Shown piece after piece: positions 18,816-28,452 of a stretch of 64,000 nt of DNA; position 1 is the stretch's first letter, and each line of letters opens with the position of its first letter. A program made the translations under genes and the position numbers. A model generated the notes under the pieces. The model was not told where the DNA came from and did no database searches. It saw only the letters and a program-made list of their open reading frames with translations. Location: assembly GCA_947499595.1 (NCBI GenBank), contig CANMOY010000003.1, forward strand, positions 186,001 through 250,000. Direction: 5' to 3'. The stretch is from an uncultured Mesonia sp. Lineage in GTDB: Bacteria; Bacteroidota; Bacteroidia; Flavobacteriales; Flavobacteriaceae.

Positions 18816-21266
18816 ATGGAAGAAGAATTTGCCCTACAAGAACAAGAACAAAATTTTGACTTTAAAGGCTTTGTCTTTAAAGTCTTTAGCTATTGGTATA
18901 TTTTTGCCATTAGTATTGCTGTGGGTTTGGGAATTGCCTACTACATAAACGTACGCAAATTACCGGTTTATCAACTGAGTTCGCTTATCAGCATCAAAGA
19001 CGATCAAAATCCGTTTTTTACCTCCAACACCAGCCTCACCTTTAATTGGGGCGGAACCTCCGATAAAGTAAGTACCGCCGTAACCACCTTAAAAACACGC
19101 TCGCATAACGAGCAGGTGGTCGAGGAGTTAAACTATTATGTCAATTACCTGCAAGAAGGTAAATACCAGCTCATCGATGCCTACGGTTCGGTGCCTTTTC
19201 AATTTGAAGTGGACACCAGCGCATTCCAAGTGCTGTACACCCCGCTAAAAATTGTCTTTAAAGACGAAAGGCATTTTGAGCTCTCCTATAATTTAGAAGA
19301 AGCCGCTCAGGCTTCGGCTATGCGGTATAGCGATAAGAAATTGGGACAAGTAGAGCTTCCCGCAGGAGCTTTTAAAAAACAATACCAACTTAAGCAGCCC
19401 ATCGAACTGCCTTTTTTAAAAGGCCGACTCTTGCCTAATGATATGCCCTTAACAATAGGTAAGCCTTATTATATCGAGTTACATAATTTTAATCAGGTGG
19501 TTAAAAACTACCAGAACATTCAAATTCGACCAGAAGAAAAAGGTTCTTCGGTATTGAGTCTCGCTTTACGCGGAAACAATAAAGCTAAAATTGTAGATTA
19601 CCTCAATACCACCGCTGCCGTACTAAGCCGTAATATGCTGGATAGAAAAAACCTTTTTGCGACCAAAACCATTCGGTTTATCGATAGCAGTTTGCAAAAA
19701 CGTGCCGAAGAATTACGTGGGGTAGAAGACGAACTCAATGATTTTAGAAAGAACAATTCGATTATAGACATCACTGGCGAAGCGCAGCAGCTTAGAGACC
19801 GCCTCACCGTGCTCGATGAGCAAGAGCAAGAATTAAGCCGCAAGCTTAACTATTTTAATACTTTAAAAGACTATTTGCAGTCGCGTACCGATTATTCTAA
19901 TGTACCTGCACCTAGTGTTTCGGGTATCGAAGAGCCAAGCATTTCAAGCGGAGTGGGGCGCATCGTGCAATTGTCTGAGCAGCGCAGCGCCTATGAATAC
20001 GGCGCCAAAGCCAATAACCCCAAGTTTAAAGATATCGATAGGCAAATCAATGCTACCAAAGAGGTATTGCTAGAGAATATCGCCAGTTCAACCGGCTTGT
20101 TGCAAGACGAGATCAATTCCGTAAAGCGTAACATCAATCAGCTCGAAGCTAAAGTGCGCCAACTGCCGCAAGACGAGCAAGACCTTTTAAATATTCAACG
20201 CCGCTACACCATAAGCGAGCAAACCTATAACCTGTTTTTAAACAAACGCAACGAGGCCGGCTTAGTAAAAGCCGCTAATGTGAGCGACGTGCAGGTAATC
20301 GATGAGGCAAAAGATGTAGGAGGAGGTAAAATAGGACCCAATACTCAGCTTAATTATGTGATGGCCATTTTATTGGGTAGTGCCATACCGCTGGTGTTTG
20401 TTTTTATTCTTGTTTTCTTAGATAACAAGGTGAACAGCGTTAAAGATGTTGAAAAACTATCGCCTATTTCTATTTTGGGTATGGTGGGCAAAAGTCGTTT
20501 ATCTTCCAATTTGGTGGTTTACCACAAATCTAAATCGGCTATAGCAGAGAGCTTTCGCGGATTGCGAACCAGTCTTCAATTTATCTATCGCCAAAGACAA
20601 TTAAAAGGTTGTAAAACCGTTCTGGTGACCTCCTCGATTTCGGGAGAGGGTAAAACTTTTATATCTATGAACTTGGCCTCGGTATTTGCTATAAGCGGAA
20701 AGAAAACCTTATTGATGGGATTGGATTTACGTAAGCCTAAAATTTTTGACGATTTCGAAATCAATAACGATAAAGGGGTGGTCAATTATTTAATCAACCA
20801 AGATGGTATCGATGATATTATACAACAAACACGCTATGATAATTTAGATGTGATTACCTCGGGTGCGGTACCGCCTAACCCCTCTGAGTTATTGATGAAA
20901 GAAGAGATGGAAGACCTGATTCGACAACTCGAAAAGCGTTACGATTACATTATACTGGATACGCCACCTATCGGTTTGGTCTCGGATGCTTTGAATCTGA
21001 CTAAATTCTCAGATGCCAATTTATATATTGTACGTCAAAATTATACCCGTAAGGGGATGTTGAACGTAATCAACGAAAAATACAAATCGGGTGAGGTTAA
21101 GAACATCAGTTTTGTACTGAATTACTTCCAGCAAAAAGCCAAATACGGCTATGGTTATGGCTACGGCTATGGTTATGGATACAGTTATGGCAACTATGGC
21201 AACGGTTACCACGAACCCGAAATCAAACGAAGCTGGTACCGCCGATTATTTAAAAACAAGAAATAA
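18816..21266 (+). CDS. Wzc-like polysaccharide co-polymerase / bacterial tyrosine kinase
   Basis: An 816-residue inner-membrane protein. A TM helix at about 28-47 opens a Wzz-type periplasmic domain with long coiled coils (about 270-470), and a second TM lies near 508-530. The cytoplasmic BY-kinase domain (about 560-770) has Walker A SSISGEGKT, Walker A' LLMGLDLRKPK and Walker B YDYIILDTPP. The tail contains alternating Tyr-Gly residues (from about 775), the cluster that such kinases autophosphorylate. The protein regulates polymer length and export with the Wza-like partner. It is followed after 12 bp by the sugar dehydrogenase gene. Confidence 0.95.
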   Translation: MEEEFALQEQEQNFDFKGFVFKVFSYWYIFAISIAVGLGIAYYINVRKLPVYQLSSLISIKDDQNPFFTSNTSLTFNWGGTSDKVSTAVTTLKTRSHNEQVVEELNYYVNYLQEGKYQLIDAYGSVPFQFEVDTSAFQVLYTPLKIVFKDERHFELSYNLEEAAQASAMRYSDKKLGQVELPAGAFKKQYQLKQPIELPFLKGRLLPNDMPLTIGKPYYIELHNFNQVVKNYQNIQIRPEEKGSSVLSLALRGNNKAKIVDYLNTTAAVLSRNMLDRKNLFATKTIRFIDSSLQKRAEELRGVEDELNDFRKNNSIIDITGEAQQLRDRLTVLDEQEQELSRKLNYFNTLKDYLQSRTDYSNVPAPSVSGIEEPSISSGVGRIVQLSEQRSAYEYGAKANNPKFKDIDRQINATKEVLLENIASSTGLLQDEINSVKRNINQLEAKVRQLPQDEQDLLNIQRRYTISEQTYNLFLNKRNEAGLVKAANVSDVQVIDEAKDVGGGKIGPNTQLNYVMAILLGSAIPLVFVFILVFLDNKVNSVKDVEKLSPISILGMVGKSRLSSNLVVYHKSKSAIAESFRGLRTSLQFIYRQRQLKGCKTVLVTSSISGEGKTFISMNLASVFAISGKKTLLMGLDLRKPKIFDDFEINNDKGVVNYLINQDGIDDIIQQTRYDNLDVITSGAVPPNPSELLMKEEMEDLIRQLEKRYDYIILDTPPIGLVSDALNLTKFSDANLYIVRQNYTRKGMLNVINEKYKSGEVKNISFVLNYFQQKAKYGYGYGYGYGYGYSYGNYGNGYHEPEIKRSWYRRLFKNKK

Positions 21267-21278
21267 GATTATTGCACT

Positions 21279-22565
21279 ATGAATAATTCTCCAAAAATTG
21301 CCATTATAGGCTTAGGATATGTAGGTTTACCCTTAGCGGTTGCCTTTGCTCAAAAATATAAGGTACTGGGGTTTGATATCAATACCCAACGTGTAAATGA
21401 GCTGCAAGGCGGTCACGACCACACCCTAGAAGTAAGTGATGAGTTGCTGCAAGAGGTGCTCCACCTGTCGGGTGATAAGGGGCTTAGCCTTAGTGCGCAA
21501 GCCGATGATTTGCACGACGCCCAAGTGTATATTGTTACGGTACCTACGCCTACCGATAAAAACCACCGCCCGGTACTCACTCCTTTAGAAAAAGCCAGTG
21601 AAACCATAGGCAAATACCTTAAAAAAGACGATGTGGTGATTTACGAATCTACCGTTTACCCAGGGGTAACCGAAGAGGTTTGTGTACCGATTTTAGAGCA
21701 AGTATCCGGGCTGAAGTTCAATAAAGATTTTTATGCGGGCTATTCTCCCGAGCGTATCAATCCGGGCGATAAAAAGCATACGGTAACCCAAATTCTAAAG
21801 GTGACCTCGGGTTCTACACCAGCGATTGCCCAAAGCATCGATCAATTGTATGCTTCGGTAATCACCGCTGGCACGCATCTGGCGCCAAGTATTAAAGTGG
21901 CCGAAGCGGCAAAGGTGATCGAAAATTCGCAGCGCGATATCAATATTGCCTTTGTAAACGAATTGAGTAAAATCTTTAGACTACTCGATATCGATACCGA
22001 TGCGGTTTTAGAAGCTGCCGCTACAAAATGGAATTTTATCAAATTCACTCCCGGTTTAGTAGGCGGGCACTGCATTGGAGTAGACCCTTATTATTTGGCA
22101 CAACGCGCTCAAGAAGCCGGTTATAATCCTGAAATTATTTTGGCGGGAAGGCGTATGAATGATGGGATGGGACGCTATGTGGCCCAAGAAGTGATAAAAC
22201 TAATGGTGAAAAAAGAAGCCCAGATCAAAGGCGGAAACGCTTTGGTTTTAGGAATTACTTTTAAAGAAAATTGTCCCGATGTGCGCAATACCAAGGCCAT
22301 TGATGTGATTGAAGAATTAAAAACATACAACTTAAATGTTGACGTCTGCGACCCTTGGGCAAACCCCGATGAGGTGCAAAGTATTTTTGGTATTAATCTC
22401 ATTGGTGATTGCGATAAGCTCGATAAAAAATACGATACCATAGTATTGTGTGTGAGTCATAACGAGTTTTTAACAATGGATTTAAACCGACTTAAAAAGC
22501 CAGAAACCGTGGTTTTTGATGTAAAGTCTTGCTTACCCCTTGATCATATCGATGCGCGCTTATAA
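21279..22565 (+). CDS. UDP-sugar (HexNAc) 6-dehydrogenase, VipA/TviB-WbpO type
   Basis: A 428-residue enzyme that oxidises C6 of a UDP-hexose or UDP-N-acetylhexosamine to the uronic acid with NAD+. It has the N-terminal dinucleotide motif IIGLGYVGLPLAVAFA, the catalytic Cys segment GGHCIGVDPYY (near residue 265) and a C-terminal UDP-binding domain with GITFKENCPDVRNTK. The sequence type (PVYVT.PTPTD, SPERINPGD) is nearest to Vi-antigen TviB/WbpO enzymes. It is the third gene of the export operon and probably supplies an acidic sugar. A terminator hairpin follows at 22.64 kb. Confidence 0.92.
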   Translation: MNNSPKIAIIGLGYVGLPLAVAFAQKYKVLGFDINTQRVNELQGGHDHTLEVSDELLQEVLHLSGDKGLSLSAQADDLHDAQVYIVTVPTPTDKNHRPVLTPLEKASETIGKYLKKDDVVIYESTVYPGVTEEVCVPILEQVSGLKFNKDFYAGYSPERINPGDKKHTVTQILKVTSGSTPAIAQSIDQLYASVITAGTHLAPSIKVAEAAKVIENSQRDINIAFVNELSKIFRLLDIDTDAVLEAAATKWNFIKFTPGLVGGHCIGVDPYYLAQRAQEAGYNPEIILAGRRMNDGMGRYVAQEVIKLMVKKEAQIKGGNALVLGITFKENCPDVRNTKAIDVIEELKTYNLNVDVCDPWANPDEVQSIFGINLIGDCDKLDKKYDTIVLCVSHNEFLTMDLNRLKKPETVVFDVKSCLPLDHIDARL

Positions 22566-22634
22566 ATTCACGCATGCTTATCGGGTTAAAGTACAAATGA
22601 AAAAGAAAAATTAATATGCCTAATTGGTCAACAA

Positions 22635-22657
22635 TTCCCCCTTTAAGGGGGATTTTT
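22635..22657 (+). terminator. Terminator after the sugar dehydrogenase gene
   Basis: TCCCCCTTTAAGGGGGA followed by TTTTT: a compact G+C stem plus T-tract, 70 bp past the stop. Confidence 0.85.
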
Positions 22658-22806
22658 GTTGGGTTTATTCCGTAAAGCATAGTGTAAAATACCTGCATAG
22701 GTGAGTAGCAGTATTATTATTAAATTGCCACAGCAAAGCAATAGTTTTGGCAAAGTTAAGGAGCAAAGAAAAGACATTGCATCTCTGAGCATTAAACAGA
22801 AAAAAC

Positions 22807-22814
22807 TATATTTG
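22807..22814 (+). promoter_or_regulatory. -7 box (TATATTTG) for the epimerase-permease operon
   Basis: An exact TAnnTTTG match, with the ATG 26 nt downstream. The nearest TTG (22777) is 27 nt upstream, longer than usual. Together with the terminator at 22.64 kb it makes the epimerase gene start a new transcript. Confidence 0.7.
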
Positions 22815-22840
22815 CAAGCAAAGACAAACGCGCAGCACAC

Positions 22841-23827
22841 ATGATGTATTCAGAAGCCTTTCATAAAGGAGATTTAGGAGAGTATTCATTTTTAGTCACA
22901 GGAGGAGCAGGTTTTATAGGTTCTAATTTAGTGGAATACCTACTCACCCACGGAGCTAAAAAAGTTCGGGTTTTAGATAACCTTTCTAATGGTTATTATG
23001 CCAATATTCGGGAATTTGAAGATTTGCCTAACTTTGAATTTATCGAAGGTGATATCAGAGATTTAGCTACCTGTCAAAAAGCCATGCAAGGTATAGACTA
23101 TGTGAGTCACCAAGCAGCTTTAGGCTCGGTTCCGCGTTCAATAGATGACCCGGTGACTTCAAATGAGGTGAATGTAAGTGGTTTTCTTAATATGTTGGTC
23201 GCTCAAAAAGAAAGTACTTCCGTAAAGCGATTGGTATATGCCGCCTCGAGTTCAACTTATGGTGACTCTAAAGCTTTACCCAAAGTAGAGGCTACTATCG
23301 GGAAACCCTTATCGCCTTATGCGGTAACCAAATATGTAAATGAATTGTATGCCGATGTGTTTGCTAAAACTTATGGCACTCAACTTATAGGATTGCGTTA
23401 TTTTAATGTCTTCGGACCCAAACAGAGTCCGAATGGCGCTTATGCAGCAGTGATCCCCCTATTTATGCAAGCCTTAAAAGAAGAAAAAGCGCCCACCATC
23501 AATGGCGATGGAGAACAAACCCGAGATTTTACTTTTGTAGCCAATGCGGTGCAAGCCAATATCAAAGCCATGTTTGCGCCCGATGAGGCGGCCAATGAGG
23601 TATATAATGTAGCGGTAGGCGAACGTATTAGCCTAAATAAGTTATGGGAGAGTTTAAAGGATACTTCTGGGAAAAAGGTGGAAGCTCAATACGGTGCGCC
23701 AAGAAAAGGAGATGTGCGCGACAGTTTAGCCGATATTACCAAAGCTAAAACCCAAATGGGATATAGTCCTAAAGTGCGTGTAGATGAAGGTTTGGCCATT
23801 ACTTGGGAAAAGTTTATAAAGGCATGA
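22841..23827 (+). CDS. NAD-dependent UDP-HexNAc 4-epimerase (WbpP/TviC-like SDR)
   Basis: A 328-residue extended short-chain dehydrogenase. It has the NAD motif [16 protein letters not shown], the active-site segment [17 protein letters not shown], YxxxK as YAVTK, and the C-terminal substrate motif [14 protein letters not shown]. Residues ahead of the Rossmann fold ([15 protein letters not shown]) are a short lead. It is expected to interconvert UDP-GlcNAc/UDP-GalNAc or their uronates; with the upstream dehydrogenase this would give a GalNAcA-type donor (inference). The stop overlaps the permease start in an ATGA, so the two are translationally coupled. Confidence 0.9.
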   Translation: MMYSEAFHKGDLGEYSFLVTGGAGFIGSNLVEYLLTHGAKKVRVLDNLSNGYYANIREFEDLPNFEFIEGDIRDLATCQKAMQGIDYVSHQAALGSVPRSIDDPVTSNEVNVSGFLNMLVAQKESTSVKRLVYAASSSTYGDSKALPKVEATIGKPLSPYAVTKYVNELYADVFAKTYGTQLIGLRYFNVFGPKQSPNGAYAAVIPLFMQALKEEKAPTINGDGEQTRDFTFVANAVQANIKAMFAPDEAANEVYNVAVGERISLNKLWESLKDTSGKKVEAQYGAPRKGDVRDSLADITKAKTQMGYSPKVRVDEGLAITWEKFIKA

Positions 23828-24678
23828 AACAAGAAAACTGGTTGTATGAAATAAGTCCGCGTAAAAAACTCATCGATCTTAATATTCGGGAGATTTGGCG
23901 CTACCGCGATTTGCTCGTTTTGTTTGTAAAACGAGATATTGTAACGCTTTATAAACAAACCATCTTAGGGCCTTTATGGTATATCATACAGCCGCTTTTT
24001 ACCTCGGTAATTTTAACCCTTATTTTTAACAATGTGGCGGGCGTAACTACTGGAGCCATCCCCTCATTTTTATTTAACCTAGCGGGAATTACGGCGTGGA
24101 ATTATTTTAAAGATTGCCTCACAGGAACTTCCAATATTTTTCGTGGTAATGCAGCGATTTTTGGTAAGGTATACTTCCCACGGGCCATTATGCCTTTGAG
24201 TATTACCATTTCTAATTTATTGAAATTTGGGATACAGCTGGGTATTTTCATAGGTTTTTACCTGTATTTTGTACTCACGGGAAAATCGATTGCCCCCAAT
24301 ATTTATCTGCTGCTGTTTCCGGTGTATGTCATGATGATGGCGTTGATGGGGCTCGGTTTGGGAATGACCATTTCGGCCTTTACCACTAAGTACCGCGATT
24401 TAACAGTATTGGTTGGCTTTGCCACCTCTTTACTGATGTACGTTTCGGCCGTACCTTTTCCGTTGGCCAAAGCCAAAGAGAAATTACCAGAGCTAAGCTG
24501 GGCATTTGAGTACAACCCCATTACACAAATCATCGAAGGATTCCGTTTTATCAGTCTTGATTTTGGCGAATTTAGCTGGGGCGGATTGCTATATGCTTTG
24601 GTTTTTTCGGTGCTTATATTTTTTATCGGTCTCATCATCTTTAACCGAACCGAGAAGAATTTTATCGATACGGTTTAA
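23824..24678 (+). CDS. ABC-2 type polysaccharide export permease (Wzm-like)
   Basis: A 284-residue membrane protein with about six helices and the ABC2 hallmark near the N-terminus, [20 protein letters not shown], followed by [10 protein letters not shown]. Such permeases move completed O-antigen or teichoic-type glycans across the inner membrane with a Wzt-type ATPase. The start at 23824 overlaps the epimerase stop; an ATG at 23803 lies in the epimerase coding end and is less likely. The ATPase usually follows directly. Here a repeat block begins after the stop, and the matching ATPase gene is 5 kb away on the other strand. Confidence 0.92.
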   Translation: MKQENWLYEISPRKKLIDLNIREIWRYRDLLVLFVKRDIVTLYKQTILGPLWYIIQPLFTSVILTLIFNNVAGVTTGAIPSFLFNLAGITAWNYFKDCLTGTSNIFRGNAAIFGKVYFPRAIMPLSITISNLLKFGIQLGIFIGFYLYFVLTGKSIAPNIYLLLFPVYVMMMALMGLGLGMTISAFTTKYRDLTVLVGFATSLLMYVSAVPFPLAKAKEKLPELSWAFEYNPITQIIEGFRFISLDFGEFSWGGLLYALVFSVLIFFIGLIIFNRTEKNFIDTV

Positions 24679-24699
24679 CCGATTGGTTTTAAGCTAAAT

Positions 24700-25760
24700 C
24701 ATTTGAAGATACAGTTAGTAAACCCACCTTGTTACACTGAGTGCGGGTTTTTGGCGATAGGCAAACACCCGTGTATCGAAGCCCCGAATTCTCGGGACTC
24801 CCTTAAGGTCGTGCCAAGTAGGTAGTAGTTTAATACCTACCTTGTCATGTCGAGTTTCGCATTTTTGGTGGTTAACCAAAAATACGAAGTATCGAGACAC
24901 AGTCGAAAAGTAGCGAGTTTATTTATATTTTCATAACTTACTTTCTTACAATTCATCAATCTTGCTATGTTCTAATTTTCATTTTCTTTACGGTGTATTC
25001 CTCTCGCTGCGCTCGTCGGATACAGGAGAAAACGAAACCCCGAAGATTCGGGGCAGGTTACCGAAGTGTCGGTAAAAAGTACACTTTTTCTGAGGTATTT
25101 TTCAGACAAGCTGAAAACCACTTGTATTTTGCTAAATTGGCTCCAAGGCTTTCCCGAATGCTCGGGACTCCCAAATGGTCGCACTAAGTACTAGTATTTT
25201 AAATCACGCCTTGTCAGTTCGAGTTTCGGATTTTTGGGCGATAGAACAAAAATGCGAAGTATCGAGAACAAGTCGAAAAGTAGTGAATACTTTTATAGTT
25301 TCCATTATTATTTACTGCTAATCGAAAACTAAAAATACTCATTTCTTAATCCTCTACTTTTTTCCATTGCCGAAAAAAGTAGCAAAAAAGTCTAGGCTTA
25401 CGAAACTAGCGCTAAATTGTAAGTTTGCAAGCTGAATTTTAGGAACTCCCCCGATTTCCAATCGGTCTCAAACAGCCTAAAATTTTTAACGCTTACTGCA
25501 CTGCCAATTTTACGTGCTATTTTCGATAGGCCGGGTTAAAAAGGTATTTCTTTTTATGGCTCTTTCGTAAAATAACCTACCTTGTCACACTGAGTGAGGG
25601 TTTTTGACGATAGGCGAAAACCCTTGTATCGAGGTGCAGTCGAAAACTAACGAATAATTTTTTAGTTCTCACTGAAAACCACTTCTCGGTACCACCCAAA
25701 CGTCTATAGGGTAGGGAATGGGCTTAAGGAGAAAAAATCTGGTAGCGGGTAGGAGTGAAG
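24700..25760. repeat. Repeat block R1 (inverted copies of the dispersed repeat family)
   Basis: No credible gene lies in this stretch. It contains, in the orientation opposite to the other blocks, several copies of module B (around 24725-24775, 24830-24915, 25200-25280, 25565-25640), one full module C (24951-25188) and one module D (25347-25533). Short frames on either strand are repeated in other blocks and are by-products of the repeat. It separates the Wzm-like permease gene from the cassette on the opposite strand. Confidence 0.85.
25347..25533 (-). repeat. Module D, copy 1 (reverse orientation)
   Basis: A ~187-bp unit, the reverse complement of copies at 31402-31589, 53409-53616 and 54671-54879. 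Read on the minus strand it starts CGGCCTATCGAAAATAG and includes the small hairpin CCGATTGGAAATCGG. With copy 2 it forms an inverted pair around the Wzt/DegT segment. Confidence 0.85.
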
Positions 25761-25816
25761 CCGCATTTTGACTAGCGATAAAGCATAAAGTATAATGCTG
25801 TATAGCTTAGATAAAA

Positions 25817-25850
25817 AAAAACTGCGTTTCCTTTGGGGAAACGCAGTTTT
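25817..25850 (-). terminator. Terminator of the DUF4382 gene
   Basis: AAAACTGCGTTTCC pairs with GGAAACGCAGTTTT (14-bp stem, 5-6-nt loop). On the minus strand it is followed by a T-run, 26 bp past the gene's stop. Confidence 0.88.
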
Positions 25851-25875
25851 TTATTCCGCGAAAGCGAACTATAAA

Positions 25876-26625
25876 TTAGTCCTCATCATCGTCATACATA
25901 TCATCCATCAACTCGATTTGTGCTTTGATAGCCGATTTAAGCGCAGCAGCCAAGGCTTGGTTGCCGTCTTGATCTTCTGGACTTATAGTAATGGTACCAT
26001 CACCATCTAAATCGGTGGCGATACTTAAATCAACCAAACCGTTGATTCCTACCACAGCATCTAAATCAAAGTTAATTACCAATTCGCTGCTGTTGCCGTC
26101 AATTGCCAAGTTGGTACCTTGATCTTCATAATCTACTTCGATCTCTTCGTCAAAATCATGCCAGAAAACAAAAGGAGTACCGTTGATGCTTCCTTCTAAT
26201 TGCATACTTTTTCCGAAAAGGGCAGAGTTACTGTCTTCGCTTTTGTCAAATTCAAACTCTACTTCTTCGTAAACACCATTAGGAACATTTACGGTCGCTA
26301 AGCTCACGCTGTTTTGCGCTAACAAATCTACTTCAAAAGGTCCGCGTAATTCTACTTCATCTTCGCTATCAAAATAAAGATCTACACCATTGCTGTCTTC
26401 CTCGGCATACTCCAATTCGATTTCTTTGAAGTTTACCATAAAGCTGCTTAACACAACCGCATTGGCATTACGAGCGGTTTCGCCCGAATAGCTGGCAGTT
26501 GATTTTATTTTTAACTGACCCTGATTGGTGTTTTTTGCGCCGTCATCGTCGCTAGAACATGCGGTTAAAATTCCGCCTAAGGCTAAAGCCATACCGGCTA
26601 ATTTTAAATTTCTTACTAATGTCAT
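25876..26625 (-). CDS. DUF4382-type lipoprotein
   Basis: A 249-residue secreted lipoprotein with lipobox LTAC (Cys near 23), followed by SSDDD, an acidic lipoprotein export signal typical of surface lipoproteins in Bacteroidota. The body is acidic and beta-rich and matches the DUF4382 style (LSSFMVNFKEIELEYAEE; a central VDLLAQNSVSLATVNVPNG). The tail is a run of Asp/Glu. The function is unknown; it is probably a surface protein. It has its own terminator and a moderate -7 box (TATATTAG, 26648-26655 on the minus strand). It lies inside the segment bounded by inverted repeats. Confidence 0.8.
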   Translation of the reverse strand: MTLVRNLKLAGMALALGGILTACSSDDDGAKNTNQGQLKIKSTASYSGETARNANAVVLSSFMVNFKEIELEYAEEDSNGVDLYFDSEDEVELRGPFEVDLLAQNSVSLATVNVPNGVYEEVEFEFDKSEDSNSALFGKSMQLEGSINGTPFVFWHDFDEEIEVDYEDQGTNLAIDGNSSELVINFDLDAVVGINGLVDLSIATDLDGDGTITISPEDQDGNQALAAALKSAIKAQIELMDDMYDDDED

Positions 26626-26766
26626 AAGTATGTGTTTTTTGTTCGTGCTAATATAACGCCTGATTCTCGGTTTAGTATAGACGCATTGATAAACATTTCT
26701 TAAAATCCCTGTTAGGCGCTATATTTTAAGTCTTTTTTTACTTGTGGTTAGCAAATATTTAAGATT

Positions 26767-26880
26767 TTAATCTGCTTTTGCATCTTCTAAAAGTGGCTGA
26801 AGTTGTTGGGCTAAAGATTTCAACAGATGCTGCTCGTTAAGCACTTGGTATAAAATTTTACGGTTGTGAAGGATTAAATA
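26767..26880 (-). pseudogene. Possible 3' remnant of a gene
   Basis: Minus-strand translation ending at 26767 reads HNRKILYQVLNEQHLLKSLA, then about 15 more residues to a stop. The composition is protein-like, but no start codon or upstream domain is visible, and its upstream end runs into the end of the glycosyltransferase gene in another frame. It may be the tail of a gene lost by recombination, or chance. The remaining parts of 26626-26873 hold nothing I recognise apart from the promoter of the DUF4382 gene. Confidence 0.35.
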
Positions 26881-27824
26881 ATTGATTTTACTGCTAAATA
26901 ATTTTGTTTTAAAAGTTCTTTAAGCCTATATCTAGAGGTAAATACGGGATTTTGAGTAATATAAAAAATATTGATTGAAAAGTAATCTTTAAAATTGTCG
27001 ATTTCTGCTAATAACCTAAGGAGCTTCCTGCTAACATTACGTTGTTTCTGTTGCCAATAATTAAATACTTCTTTATTATTTTTATGATAAACCATCATTT
27101 CTTTATTGAACACTCGAGAAGCTTTTAACCTTTTTAAGGTTTCTAATGTACTCCAAATTCCCCCTTCATGTATTCTGTAGGCGGCTGGTTGTATGTTTTC
27201 CAAATACTTTCCTTTACCATAAGCTCCTAAAATGCTTATCAAAAAAGTATCCCCGTTTAACACTTTACTAAAATTAGGAGGATAATCTTTAATTACATTT
27301 CTAAACACCATGCCAAGAGTTAATAGGAATGCTCCAGTTTGTAGTTCATAAGGTGAATAATCACGATCTTTCGTAAGTTGAGGTATTTTTTTGTCTTTTA
27401 ACAATACCCCATTAGAATCAATAATTTTAGCGTTATGACTACAAACAACATACTCCGGATTATTTTCAAGAAAATCTACTTGTTTTTGTAGCTTATAGGG
27501 ATCGGTCCAGTAATCATCTCCTTCGCAAATGGCTATGTATTTACCTTGTGCTTCGCTTAAGGACCATTTAAAATTTGGAATGGCGCCAAGATTCTTAGGG
27601 TGATTATAATATTTTATTAGAAAATCTTTTTTTCTTTCTTGGTTGAATTTTTTAAGAAAACAATTTATTTTTTCATTCGTATTATCAGTAGAATTATCAT
27701 TTGAAATAATCAATTCAATTGAACCATCAAACTTTTGGGAAACTATACCATTAAGGGCTTGATTAATAAATTTGGCGTGATTATATGTAATAACTACTAT
27801 TGAAATTGTAACTTTATTTTCCAC
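26874..27824 (-). CDS. Family 2 glycosyltransferase
   Basis: A 316-residue GT-A fold enzyme starting MENKVTISIVVITYNHAKFI. It has the nucleotide-sugar segment SNDNSTDNT and the metal-binding ICEGDDYWTD (the DxD-equivalent near residue 97), typical of GT2 enzymes of the WcaA/SpsA type that add a sugar to a lipid-linked glycan at the cytoplasmic face of the membrane. Donor and acceptor are unknown. Codon use is more AT-rich than the neighbouring export genes, as in many strain-specific glycan genes. It overlaps the acyltransferase gene by 11 bp; last of a four-gene operon. Confidence 0.9.
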   Translation of the reverse strand: MENKVTISIVVITYNHAKFINQALNGIVSQKFDGSIELIISNDNSTDNTNEKINCFLKKFNQERKKDFLIKYYNHPKNLGAIPNFKWSLSEAQGKYIAICEGDDYWTDPYKLQKQVDFLENNPEYVVCSHNAKIIDSNGVLLKDKKIPQLTKDRDYSPYELQTGAFLLTLGMVFRNVIKDYPPNFSKVLNGDTFLISILGAYGKGKYLENIQPAAYRIHEGGIWSTLETLKRLKASRVFNKEMMVYHKNNKEVFNYWQQKQRNVSRKLLRLLAEIDNFKDYFSINIFYITQNPVFTSRYRLKELLKQNYLAVKSII

Positions 27825-28452
27825 CTTTTCGTTGTTTTAAAGGTTTCGCAGGATTACCAACAACTACAGAATTGGCTGCTACATCTTTAGTTACTATGGC
27901 TCCTGCACCAATCACGGCTCCTTCATCAATTTGCACCTTAGGTAAGATAATAGCACCAGCGCCAACACTTACATAGTTACCTATATTTACGTGGCCTAGA
28001 AGTTTGCAGGCAGGAGAAAGCTCTACAAACTCACCAATTTTTACATCGTGTGTTATGACAACATTATAATACACCAAGCAACCTTTACCCAATTCGGCAC
28101 CATTTGAAATATTAACACCACTTAAAATATTAGTTCCACCGCCGATTTTGGCGTATTTGCCGATGTTTGTGGCTTTGTCAATCGTAGAAACCAAAGTTCC
28201 TCCTAATTCATCAAATTTCTTAAATAATTTTAAACGTAATTGAGGGTTACCTAAACCTAAACAGAATTTATCTGAAACATTATGAAAATAATTTAAGACA
28301 TCAGCTTCTTTCTTCAAAACAGGATAGCAACCGTATAATTTTTCGGGAATATCTTTATTTACATCATCGTAAAACGCTAATGGTTCTAACAATTTGTTAT
28401 CTAAGCTTTGTAAAATTTCCTTGGCAAAGCCTTTTGCGCCAATTATTAGCAT
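27814..28452 (-). CDS. NeuD/PglD-like sugar O- or N-acyltransferase
   Basis: A 212-residue protein with an N-terminal Rossmann-like domain (MLIIGAKGFAKEILQSL) and a left-handed beta-helix of hexapeptide repeats (about 95-200, such as IGKYAKIGGGTNILSGV and VSVGAGAIILPKVQIDEG). This is the PglD/NeuD architecture, which acetylates a UDP-linked aminosugar or sialic-acid-like residue using acetyl-CoA. Next to a DegT aminotransferase, an N-acetyl step on a 4-amino sugar is the most natural reading (inference). The gene overlaps both neighbours (11 and 7 bp). Confidence 0.9.
   Translation of the reverse strand: MLIIGAKGFAKEILQSLDNKLLEPLAFYDDVNKDIPEKLYGCYPVLKKEADVLNYFHNVSDKFCLGLGNPQLRLKLFKKFDELGGTLVSTIDKATNIGKYAKIGGGTNILSGVNISNGAELGKGCLVYYNVVITHDVKIGEFVELSPACKLLGHVNIGNYVSVGAGAIILPKVQIDEGAVIGAGAIVTKDVAANSVVVGNPAKPLKQRKGGK

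Noticed and set aside
23803-23823. Upstream ATG for the Wzm-like permease
   Set aside because: It lies in the epimerase coding end; the ATGA overlap at 23824 is the usual coupled start.
24715-25187. Several short frames on both strands in block R1
   Set aside because: All consist of repeat modules B and C found elsewhere in the window.
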